A DNA stretch of 64,000 bases from NCBI RefSeq assembly GCF_900095225.1, contig NZ_LT607432.1, forward strand, positions 1 to 64,000, in the 5' to 3' direction. Under the pieces are notes generated by a model. It was not told where the DNA came from. It did no database searches and worked only from the letters and a program-made list of their open reading frames with translations. Position numbers and translations under genes: made by a program. Below are positions 35,082 through 42,913 of the stretch, in pieces (position 1 is the first letter of the stretch; each line of letters begins with the position of its first letter). This stretch comes from Pseudomonas sp. UMAB-08 (GTDB lineage: Bacteria > Pseudomonadota > Gammaproteobacteria > Pseudomonadales > Pseudomonadaceae).

Positions 35082-36263
35082 TTGCCTCTGCGTAGCACAT
35101 TCACGCGTTTCTTTCAGATGGAAGCGGCCAGCGGCCTGTTACTGATCGCTGCGGCGGCGCTGGCCCTGATCATCAACAACTCACCCTTGGCCTGGTTGTA
35201 CAACGGCCTGCTCGACGTACCCGTGGTTGCACAGGTCGGCGCACTGAAAATCGCCAAACCTCTGCTGCTGTGGATCAACGACGGACTGATGGCCCTGTTC
35301 TTCCTGCTGATCGGGCTTGAGGTCAAACGCGAGGTACTGGAAGGCCATCTGTCCAAAGCGTCGCAAATTGTCTTGCCGGGTGCGGCAGCGATCGGCGGCA
35401 TGGTAGTGCCCGCCCTGATTTTCTGGGCCCTGAACAAGGATGATCCCTCAGCGCTCAGCGGGTGGGCAATCCCGATGGCCACCGACATCGCTTTCGCCCT
35501 GGGCGTGCTGGCGTTGCTCGGCAAACGGGTGCCGGTATCGCTCAAGCTGTTCCTGATGACCCTGGCGATCATCGACGACCTGGGGGCGATCATCGTGATC
35601 GCGCTGTTCTACTCTGGCGAAATGTCGAGCCTGTCGCTGATGTTGGCAGCGCTGTCCATCGTCGCCCTGATCGCGATGAACAGACTGGGGGTGATCAAGC
35701 TCGGGCCGTATCTGATTATCGGATTGCTGCTCTGGATCTGCGTACTCAAGAGCGGCGTGCACGCGACATTGGCCGGTGTGGTACTGGCTTTCTGCATCCC
35801 GTTGCGAACCAAAAATGCGGAGTCCTCGCCGCTGCTGACCCTGGAGCATGCGCTGCACCCGTGGGTCGCCTTCGGCATCCTCCCGCTCTTCGCCTTCGCC
35901 AATGCGGGCGTACCGCTCAGCGGCGTGACACTCGAGAGTTTCACCCATCACGTGCCAATGGGCATCGCTGCGGGCCTGTTGCTGGGCAAGACGCTGGGCG
36001 TGTTCGGCCTGACCTGGCTGGCGGTGAAAACCAGCATGGCCACGCTGCCGACCGGGGCGAACTGGGGGCAAGTGTTCGGCGTGTCGATTCTGTGCGGGAT
36101 CGGCTTCACCATGAGCCTGTTTGTAGGCTCCCTGGCGTTCGCACCAGGCACCAGCGAATACGCCGGCATGGACCGCATGGGCATCCTCACCGGCTCGATT
36201 CTCGCCGCGTTGATTGGTTACGCGGTAACCGCCATGGCCAGTGGTAAAAACCACAAAGCCTGA
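35082..36263 (+). CDS. nhaA: Na+/H+ antiporter NhaA
   Basis: This is a 393-residue inner-membrane antiporter that exchanges Na+ or Li+ for protons at high pH or salt. About 12 helices are present. The twin Asp of the ion site is visible in LAIIDDLGAIIVIA near residue 165, and the family segment PMATDIAFALGVLALLGKR near 130 carries the other conserved Asp. The TTG at 35082 is preferred because GGAG lies 7 nt before it and the protein then opens PLRSTFTRFFQMEAASG; the GTG at 35076 leaves a spacer of only 1 nt. It ends in a strong terminator shared with the convergent slyB-like gene. Confidence 0.94.
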   Translation: MPLRSTFTRFFQMEAASGLLLIAAAALALIINNSPLAWLYNGLLDVPVVAQVGALKIAKPLLLWINDGLMALFFLLIGLEVKREVLEGHLSKASQIVLPGAAAIGGMVVPALIFWALNKDDPSALSGWAIPMATDIAFALGVLALLGKRVPVSLKLFLMTLAIIDDLGAIIVIALFYSGEMSSLSLMLAALSIVALIAMNRLGVIKLGPYLIIGLLLWICVLKSGVHATLAGVVLAFCIPLRTKNAESSPLLTLEHALHPWVAFGILPLFAFANAGVPLSGVTLESFTHHVPMGIAAGLLLGKTLGVFGLTWLAVKTSMATLPTGANWGQVFGVSILCGIGFTMSLFVGSLAFAPGTSEYAGMDRMGILTGSILAALIGYAVTAMASGKNHKA

Positions 36264-36283
36264 TACCCGGCGTTCACCCGCTC

Positions 36284-36320
36284 AAAAAAAGACCCCGACC
36301 AATAGCCGGGGTCTTTTTTT
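36284..36320. terminator. Bidirectional terminator between nhaA and the slyB-like gene
   Basis: A7-GACCCCG (36284-36297) and CGGGGTC-T7 (36307-36320) form a perfect 14-bp stem over 9 nt, with a T run on each strand. It serves the two convergent genes. Confidence 0.92.
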
Positions 36321-36347
36321 GAGGTCACATTAACAACGCTTCAATGC

Positions 36348-36812
36348 TTAGTGAGAAACACGGCTCGTGCCATTCACGCTCATGATGCGTACGCGCTCGC
36401 CGACCCGGAAAATTTCGTTTTCCGCAACGGCCTGCACATAGGCGCGCATGGTGCCGTCGTCTTCACGCACGGTGATTTCCACACCTTGCGTACGGGTCAG
36501 CCCCTCTTCCGAGGCTGCACCCAGCATGCCACCGGCTACCGCACCAATGACTGCTGTGATAATACTCCCGCGACCACCACCGACCGCACTCCCTGCCACG
36601 CCACCGACGACTGCGCCAGCACCCGCGCCGATTGGGGTTTTGGTGCCTTCGATTTTCACTGGGCGCAATGATTCAATGGTGCCCATACGTACGGTCTGTA
36701 CTGTTCGGGCCTCATCGCGAGAGTAGGAATCCCCGGTCAGACTTGAAGAACAGCCGCCCAGTGTCAATGCCAAGGCAGTGAACGAAGCAACCAGCAGAAC
36801 AGACTTACGCAT
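36348..36812 (-). CDS. slyB: SlyB-type glycine-zipper outer-membrane lipoprotein
   Basis: This is a 154-residue lipoprotein. The signal ends TALALTLGGC with the lipid Cys at residue 21. The middle holds the glycine-zipper 2TM domain (GAGAGAVVGGVAGSAVGGGR, then ITAVIGAVAGGMLG), and the end is a small beta domain (EITVREDDGTMRAYVQ). SlyB/PcpY proteins sit in the outer membrane and are tied to envelope stress and Mg2+ limitation in enterics. The start is placed where MRKSVLLVASF begins, with GGAG 8-9 nt upstream; the longer frame lacks a signal. Confidence 0.87.
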   Translation of the reverse strand: MRKSVLLVASFTALALTLGGCSSSLTGDSYSRDEARTVQTVRMGTIESLRPVKIEGTKTPIGAGAGAVVGGVAGSAVGGGRGSIITAVIGAVAGGMLGAASEEGLTRTQGVEITVREDDGTMRAYVQAVAENEIFRVGERVRIMSVNGTSRVSH

Positions 36813-36985
36813 AAGATCATCTCCAAAAGGACAGATAGCCATTAGACTCCGCGACAAGAACGCTGTCACGACCCCGCAGAGAGAAATTTACGTTCGTTCA
36901 GCGGGAATACAGTAACGCGTTGTTCCTGATTGATAGACGGCTGTGCTGACATTTAATTCAACGTACTACCGTGAGAAAGGATGTT

Positions 36986-37252
36986 ATGGACTACTTCATC
37001 ATCGCAGTCGCCACCGTGTCTGCCCTGTACTTCCATTGGTGGCTGCACAGACGTATCAAGCGCTGGATGGATCGCGATCTGGCGTTATCCCTGGCGGGCA
37101 GTGATCCCGAAAAGAGGACGCTTATGCTGCAGCGCCTGGAGCAGGCGCAGCAGCAGAAAATCAAACGCCGCGATTTAGCCGCTTGGCTGCAAGCGGCTGC
37201 CGGGCAGGCTCCAGAGGTCCAGGCAGCGCAGAAAACGCCGCAAGGCGATTAA
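36986..37252 (+). CDS. Small membrane-anchored protein of unknown function
   Basis: This is an 88-residue protein. An N-terminal helix (YFIIAVATVSALYFHWWL) should anchor it in the inner membrane, followed by a basic stretch (HRRIKRWMDRD), a charged coiled region (LMLQRLEQAQQQKIKRR) and a Gln/Ala-rich end, all likely cytosolic. AAGGA lies 5 nt before the ATG. Its stop overlaps the convergent pdxH stop by 4 nt. No function is known to me. Confidence 0.75.
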   Translation: MDYFIIAVATVSALYFHWWLHRRIKRWMDRDLALSLAGSDPEKRTLMLQRLEQAQQQKIKRRDLAAWLQAAAGQAPEVQAAQKTPQGD

Positions 37253-37896
37253 GGAGCCAGTCGCTCGCGGATCCACTGCTGGTTATCCAGACGATAATTC
37301 AGGCGGTCATGCAGACGGTTTGAACGACCCTGCCAGAACTCGATTCGTTCGGGCAACAAGCGATAGCCACCCCAGTGTTCGGGGCAATGCGGCTGACTGT
37401 CGCTGAAGCGTTGTTCGGTGGTCTTGAGCAACGCTTCAAGCTCGGCGCGATCGGCAATGACCCGGCTTTGCGGGGATGCCCAGGCGCCCAGGCGGCTGCC
37501 CAGCGGACGAACCTGGTAGTAAGCGTCCGAGTCTTCAGGGCTGACCTTGACCACACGGCCCTCGATGCGGACCTGGCGTTCCAGGGTCGGCCAGAAAAAC
37601 GTCATCGCGCCGAAAGGACGCGCTGCCAATTGCTGGCCTTTGTCACTGTCGTAATTGGTGAAGAAGGTAAAGCCCAGCTCATCCAGCCCCTTGAGCAACA
37701 GAACCCGACAATGCGGTCGCCCGTCTTCATCAACGGTGGCCACGGTCATGGCGTTGGCTTCCACCGGCGCCTGCTCGGTTTTCACCGCCTCGTCGAACCA
37801 TTGGCGGAACAAGGTAAAAGGTTCGTCCGGTGCCTGGGCCTCGGTCAAACCATCACGGACATACTCACGGCGCATATCGGCCAACGCTCGGGTCAT
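37249..37896 (-). CDS. pdxH: Pyridoxamine 5'-phosphate oxidase
   Basis: This 215-residue FMN enzyme oxidises pyridoxine or pyridoxamine 5'-phosphate to PLP, the last step of vitamin B6 synthesis and salvage. FMN-contact segments are CRVLLLKGLDELGFTFFTNY near residue 60 and FWPTLERQVRIEG near 100, with VRPLGSRLGAWASPQS near 130. The C-terminal signature ends RLHDRLNYRLDNQQWIRERLAP. It is the length of E. coli PdxH (218). The start at 37896 is chosen because AGGA lies 9 nt upstream, whereas the ATG three codons earlier abuts that site. Confidence 0.96.
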   Translation of the reverse strand: MTRALADMRREYVRDGLTEAQAPDEPFTLFRQWFDEAVKTEQAPVEANAMTVATVDEDGRPHCRVLLLKGLDELGFTFFTNYDSDKGQQLAARPFGAMTFFWPTLERQVRIEGRVVKVSPEDSDAYYQVRPLGSRLGAWASPQSRVIADRAELEALLKTTEQRFSDSQPHCPEHWGGYRLLPERIEFWQGRSNRLHDRLNYRLDNQQWIRERLAP

Positions 37897-37935
37897 GACG
37901 TGCATCCTTCGCTAAAAAATCCTGGAACTGGGGCC

Positions 37936-39057
37936 TTAATTGGCCTTGGCTTGATCAGTCGGCTGAGTTTTCTTAACTGGCGCTACAGCTTTGGCTTTGG
38001 CCTTGGCTGGCGCGGCCTTGGCAGCCTTCTTCACCGGTGCTTTCTTGGCAGTCGAGGCTTTCTTCACCGGCACAGCTTTTTTGGCGGGTACATCGGCGTT
38101 GGCGACAAGCGCCACAGGCATCGGCTGCACCGTTTTAACCGCGATCCGGGTTGCAGCCGGCGCTGGCATATTGTATTTGCTGAGCAAGGCAAGCATGGTG
38201 TTTTGCGGGGTCATGAAGATCTCGACCCGACGGTTCAACGATCGGCCTTCCACGCTGTCATTCGCCGCTCGCGGCATCAACGACCCCATGCCACGCAGGT
38301 TCAGACGGTCACGTTCCAGACCACTCAGGCGAAAAATCGACGCCACTGACTGGGCGCGATCCTGACTCAATTTTTCACTCTCAGGCCCAGCGCCGGCGGT
38401 ATCGACATGGCCCAGTACCAGCACTGAGGTTTTAGGATCGCTTTCGATCGCTTTGGCTAGACGAGTAATCGGACCCAGGGTCACCGGCAGCAACATGGTC
38501 GGGCGCTTCGGGTTGAAGGAACTGTCCGCCGGTGCGGTAATCACCAGCACGTTGTCACGGCGCTCCAGCTCGAAGGGGCTGTCTTTGATGGCCAAACGCA
38601 GGCGTGGCTCGTAATCATCAAGCCAGGCCTGGGTGATTTTCGGGTCTGGCATCGGGATCGGGGCGAGCTTGGCCTCGTCCTTTTTACCTTCGAAAGGCCA
38701 CCACCAATGGCTAGCGGAATCGGCCTTGGCAACGACGGGCGCAGCGTTCGCCTGGGCACTGGCCTTGGCCGCCGCAACGTCGGGTTTTGGTGCAACGGAG
38801 GCCGTCGGTGCCGCAGCGGCGCCGGAGGCGAATGGCCACCACCAATGAGTTGCACTGTCAGCCTGGGCTGCAGGTGCACTGGCAACCGCTTTCACGTCTG
38901 CTTTCGGTGCGGCGGCCTTGTCAGGGCCGGACTGAGCGACCTTGTCGGAACCAAAGGACCACCAGTGGCCGCCCTCGGCAGAATCATTCTGTGGCGATTG
39001 AGCACAGCCGGTGACAGCCAGGCACAGCGCGAAAGCGAGACTTTTGTTAGATGACAT
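37936..39057 (-). CDS. OmpA-domain lipoprotein with HWWWPF repeats and a Lys/Ala/Pro tail
   Basis: This is a 373-residue envelope protein. The lipobox LAVTGC places the lipid on Cys18. Residues 31-122 carry three copies of a His-Trp motif (HWWSF at 31, HWWWPF at 71 and 117), each preceded by an ADSA-like or AEGG turn, and the spacers are Ala/Pro/Lys-rich. The OmpA C-terminal peptidoglycan-binding domain spans about 190-305 (VLGHVDTAGAGPESEKLSQD; NRRVEIFM). The last 50 residues are histone H1-like Lys/Ala/Pro repeats (PVKKASTAKKAPVKKAAK). The OmpA domain should hold the protein to the cell wall; the roles of the repeats and tail are unknown. No clear ribosome site precedes 39057. Confidence 0.82.
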   Translation of the reverse strand: MSSNKSLAFALCLAVTGCAQSPQNDSAEGGHWWSFGSDKVAQSGPDKAAAPKADVKAVASAPAAQADSATHWWWPFASGAAAAPTASVAPKPDVAAAKASAQANAAPVVAKADSASHWWWPFEGKKDEAKLAPIPMPDPKITQAWLDDYEPRLRLAIKDSPFELERRDNVLVITAPADSSFNPKRPTMLLPVTLGPITRLAKAIESDPKTSVLVLGHVDTAGAGPESEKLSQDRAQSVASIFRLSGLERDRLNLRGMGSLMPRAANDSVEGRSLNRRVEIFMTPQNTMLALLSKYNMPAPAATRIAVKTVQPMPVALVANADVPAKKAVPVKKASTAKKAPVKKAAKAAPAKAKAKAVAPVKKTQPTDQAKAN

Positions 39058-39183
39058 TGTTGACCCACAAAAATAATAATTAAGCAGAAATTGAGCTTTC
39101 GGAAGCCCGCTTAAACAGACGGTTTGATAACAAATACAGCCTTCAAGTTCCCTGATCGCGGCCTTAACAGACAGTCGGCCGAG

Positions 39184-40329
39184 CTACAGGCATTCGCCCA
39201 ACACGCGCGCCAGCTTCTGCGCACGAGGGTCCATCAATACGTAGGGGCCGAGCGTATTCGTCACGAAGCCGAAGGCCACCTCTCGCTCGGGGTCGGCAAA
39301 GCCAACGGAGCCGCCTGCGCCAGGATGGCCAAAGGCTTTAGGGCCCAGGCCAAACGTGGCATTCGGCACGTGCGGTTGGTCAAGCATGCACCCCAGACCG
39401 AAACGGGTCTGGGTCAACAAGGTCTTGTCTTGCCCGACACTGTGCTCGCGGGTCAACTCACTCAACAGTTCGGCTTCCAGCAAACGACCATCAAGCAGGC
39501 CGCTGTAGAAACCCGCGAGGCTACGGGCATTGCCATGGCCGTTAGCGGCAGGCTGTTGCATACGCCGCCATTCCGGCTTGTTGGTGCTGGTCATGATCGA
39601 CGGTGGATTGGTGAAGGCCCGTGCGGTCATGGACGTCGGTTCGCGCATCACCGCGTGCAGCAAACGCTGGGCGGCTTCATCGCCTGCGCCGCCCTTGCCG
39701 CGAGCGATGTACGCGACACGGTGGAACTCTTCATCCGCCAGCCCGACATGAAAATCCAGACCCAACGGACGCGCAACGCGAGCCACGATCGACTCTCCCG
39801 GGCCGCGCCCGTCCGCACGGCGCAGCAACTCGCCCACCAGCCAACCATAGGTGATGGCGGCATAGCCATGGCCGTGGCCAGGTGTCCACCAGGGTTCTTC
39901 CGCCGCGAGCGCATCCGTCATGGCTTGCCAGTCGTACAGCGCTTCGGCCGGCATGATGTAGCGCAGCGCTGGCAAACCCGCCTGATGGCAGAGGAACTGG
40001 CGCAACGTGATTTTCTCTTTGCCAGCGGCAGCAAACTCGGGCCAGAGTTTGACCACAGGTTCGTCCAGACTCAGCTTGCCTTCGCCCACCAGTTGCAAAG
40101 CGGTGACCGCGGTGAATGTCTTGGTGCACGAGAACAGATTGGCGATGGTGTCGCTGTGCCAGGCCTCAGCGCCATCCCTGTCGGCCGTGCCAGCCCAGAG
40201 ATCGAGGACGGTTTCCCCGCCGATCTGAATGCACAATGCACCCCCGCGTTCCTGGGGATCATCGAAGAGCGCAGCGAAGGCTTCACGCACTGCTTCGAAT
40301 TTAAGCTCGAAATGACCCTGAATCTGCAC
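39184..40329 (-). CDS. Serine beta-lactamase-fold hydrolase (class C/EstB-like)
   Basis: This 381-residue enzyme has the active-site S-x-x-K as SCTK (Ser67, Lys70), a Tyr motif in AAITYGWLVGE near residue 170, and GHPGAGGSVGFAD near 340 in place of the KTG box, the pattern of family VIII esterases such as EstB. It has no signal peptide, so it is cytosolic and more likely an esterase than a resistance enzyme. I start at the GTG at 40329, where GGGAG lies 8 nt upstream and the conserved QIQGHFELKFEAVR begins; a TTG at 40347 overlaps that site. The substrate is unknown. Confidence 0.85.
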   Translation of the reverse strand: MQIQGHFELKFEAVREAFAALFDDPQERGGALCIQIGGETVLDLWAGTADRDGAEAWHSDTIANLFSCTKTFTAVTALQLVGEGKLSLDEPVVKLWPEFAAAGKEKITLRQFLCHQAGLPALRYIMPAEALYDWQAMTDALAAEEPWWTPGHGHGYAAITYGWLVGELLRRADGRGPGESIVARVARPLGLDFHVGLADEEFHRVAYIARGKGGAGDEAAQRLLHAVMREPTSMTARAFTNPPSIMTSTNKPEWRRMQQPAANGHGNARSLAGFYSGLLDGRLLEAELLSELTREHSVGQDKTLLTQTRFGLGCMLDQPHVPNATFGLGPKAFGHPGAGGSVGFADPEREVAFGFVTNTLGPYVLMDPRAQKLARVLGECL

Positions 40330-40460
40330 CCGCTCGCTCCCAGACAACTAAATCTACAAAGTGGCGTGCATTGTTCCAGCGATTGAGCGCTTTGGGAACA
40401 GACTCAGGCAAGAGGATGGCGTTTAGCAGCTAGCGAGTAGCCTCCTCCCCCCCTTGATCA

Positions 40461-42794
40461 CTATTGCTTGCCGCCGTCGCCTTTATCGGACGCTGCCGGA
40501 GCCGAGGGTGTTTTGGCTTTTGCCGCAGCGCTGGCCCGAACCTCTTTCTTCAGGACGTCGGCCACCTGCCCGTTGCTTTTGCGCACCGCCTCGACAAAAC
40601 CCTGAAACGGCACATCGGTGATGCCGACCAAGCCCACGTGACCATTCTCGCCATCGAGCAAACGGCCCGTGACGGGTTGATCGAGGTACTGGAACCAGTG
40701 CACGCCGACGATTGAAGGCTCTGCCAGCGCTTGTTTGAGGAAGTTGGCGTAAGCCGGACCGCGATCTTCTTCTTTGGCAACTTCCATCATGCCGCCCCAG
40801 AACGGGCCGCGATCACGCGAGCCAAAATGGAATTCGCCAACCAGCACAGGCTTGCCCAGTTCGCGCAGTTGGGCGAAGTCATAACCGTCTTGAGGTTTTG
40901 GCGTGTAGAAGTTGAAGCTCAGCACGTCGCAATACTGGGCGCACGACGCCACGGCTTCCGGGGTGCTGACACCAAAACGCCCGCCCAACAACAGGTGATT
41001 GGGCGCGTGCCATTTCAACGCATCGGAAATGGTCTTGAAGTACGTGTCGGCGAATACGCGCTGGAAGTATTTGAAGTCAGCTTCTATCTCGGGGTGTTCC
41101 GCGCTTGGCAGCGGCGGCTCGAACCCTGGGTCTTCCATCAGCTCCCAAGCGGGCAGTTCAACACCCCAGGCTTTGGACAGGCCCTGCTGATTGCGGTACT
41201 TGTCGCGCAGTTGCTTGAGAAATGCCCGTTTGGCCGGAGCATCGGTGGTCATTTTCAAGGTGCCGTACGCTAAGGCGTAGCGCGATTTCGGGTCATCGCC
41301 GGGGCCAGCCCAGGCCAGTTCATTATCGGCAAAATAGCCCACCAGCCACGGATCATCACGATGATCGCGGGCGGCGATGGCCACGGCACGCTCGGTGGCC
41401 ATGGCGAAACGCGGATCGAACGGATCCGGCATGCCACCCCACCAGTCCTTGCCCGTGCTGATACTGCTGTAATCGCCCACGATGGACAGCGGCAAGGTAT
41501 ACGGCACGCGTTCATTCACACCCAGTTCCGGAGCACTCCAGTTGCCGATCGTGTTAAAGCCCCAGGCTTGCAGACGATCCAGCGTGTGGTGGGTCCAGCG
41601 TTTGGCATCGACGGGCGGCGAAACGCAATCAGCAGGGGTCGCTGCGGCCACTGGCTGATCCTGCGCAACCCCGTGGGCGTCGGCCTTGGCGCATTTTTCC
41701 TGGCCATACGTGCGTTGCAGGTTAGCGCCATAGAAATCGAACCAACGACCCTGATTGAAACTGCGGTCCTTGTTGGCACCTGTATTACTGCGGTTGTCGG
41801 CCTTGCCATAAAACACGGCCAGGGAATCGGTATCTGCCGGCAAGCTCGAGAACATCCGCTCGCGGCCTTCAACGTAGGTCCGGCTGTCTTCCGCCGTCAC
41901 GGCGTTCACACCCAGGGAGTAGAACGGATGACCTTCGGGGGTGACCAGGTACCAGCGTCCGTCGAGTTTCTCGGTGCGGAAGAAGCCCTTGGCCTCAAAG
42001 GCCGGACCACCGAGCCAACCGCCAAACGTATCCTGCTTGGGCCGATCGGCCAGCCAGGTCTTGAGCTGCTGCTGCTCCTTGACCGATGAGGCTTTCAGTT
42101 GCTCATCGCTGACAATTTTTTCCGGCCATTTGGCCCGGGTGAACTGACCATAGGCATCGACGATATTGGCGTAGGCCGCTTTCTGAATCGCGTCACCTTC
42201 CTGCACGCCGAAACGCTCAAGCAGGATGCTTTGCGCAACGTTGGGTTGGCTCATCGCCACGGTAACCGAGACGACATGGCTGCGGTCCAACTCACCCGCC
42301 GCACTGGCCAAGAGCACGCGCTGCCCTTCGTAGGTCCACGGCATCGGCGGTCCAGCACGCATGCCCTGACTCAGGGGCGAGCTGGTTTGCAGGGGAATGA
42401 ATAAGGTCTGAGCAGGTCCGGCGGGCAAATCGACGCGACTGGTGATCACTTTGCCATCAGCGCTTTGAATCTGCACATCAAGGGTCAGCGCCCAATCCAT
42501 AGCGTTCTGGATGCGTAGCGTCATGGCGCTGTCATCGGACCAATCCCACACGCCGGTCTGCGGCGTCAGGCTCAGGCTGGGGCGAGCCACTGGATTGAAG
42601 GTAACGCGGCGCAACACTTCGCCTTCAGCCGTCTGCTCGGCGTTGGATTGCGGCAGGCTGGCATCCTGCGTCGCTACCTGAACCACATCGGCGGGACGAA
42701 CGAAGTTGAATAACGTCTGTTGTCCATCCGTGGCCGCAAACAGCGGACCGGAACACAACAGCGCAAAAACCGTGGACAGCGAACGGCGAATCAT
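40461..42794 (-). CDS. Exported glycoside hydrolase, GH50/agarase-like
   Basis: This 777-residue protein has a signal peptide (MIRRSLSTVFALLCSGPLFA, cleaved before ATDG). The N-terminal 250 residues look like a beta-sandwich; a TIM-barrel follows. Likely catalytic residues are Glu492 in YFADNELAWAG (acid/base, the NE motif of clan GH-A) and Glu654 in VLVGEFHFGS (nucleophile). The sequence resembles proteins annotated as beta-agarase, but soil pseudomonads rarely use agar, so the true glycan is open; an exopolysaccharide is possible. The end is an Ala/Pro/Lys linker. AGGAG precedes 42794 by about 11 nt. dinG lies upstream on the same strand. Confidence 0.8.
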   Translation of the reverse strand: MIRRSLSTVFALLCSGPLFAATDGQQTLFNFVRPADVVQVATQDASLPQSNAEQTAEGEVLRRVTFNPVARPSLSLTPQTGVWDWSDDSAMTLRIQNAMDWALTLDVQIQSADGKVITSRVDLPAGPAQTLFIPLQTSSPLSQGMRAGPPMPWTYEGQRVLLASAAGELDRSHVVSVTVAMSQPNVAQSILLERFGVQEGDAIQKAAYANIVDAYGQFTRAKWPEKIVSDEQLKASSVKEQQQLKTWLADRPKQDTFGGWLGGPAFEAKGFFRTEKLDGRWYLVTPEGHPFYSLGVNAVTAEDSRTYVEGRERMFSSLPADTDSLAVFYGKADNRSNTGANKDRSFNQGRWFDFYGANLQRTYGQEKCAKADAHGVAQDQPVAAATPADCVSPPVDAKRWTHHTLDRLQAWGFNTIGNWSAPELGVNERVPYTLPLSIVGDYSSISTGKDWWGGMPDPFDPRFAMATERAVAIAARDHRDDPWLVGYFADNELAWAGPGDDPKSRYALAYGTLKMTTDAPAKRAFLKQLRDKYRNQQGLSKAWGVELPAWELMEDPGFEPPLPSAEHPEIEADFKYFQRVFADTYFKTISDALKWHAPNHLLLGGRFGVSTPEAVASCAQYCDVLSFNFYTPKPQDGYDFAQLRELGKPVLVGEFHFGSRDRGPFWGGMMEVAKEEDRGPAYANFLKQALAEPSIVGVHWFQYLDQPVTGRLLDGENGHVGLVGITDVPFQGFVEAVRKSNGQVADVLKKEVRASAAAKAKTPSAPAASDKGDGGKQ

Positions 42795-42913
42795 TTGATT
42801 AAGTGCTCCTAAACGACCCGTTGATGGCCAGACTTCAGAGTGACAAACAACGTGGCAAACATGGACCGGACCGGGATAAGACCCGATCCGGTGCAAATGA
42901 TGCCCAACAGCTG

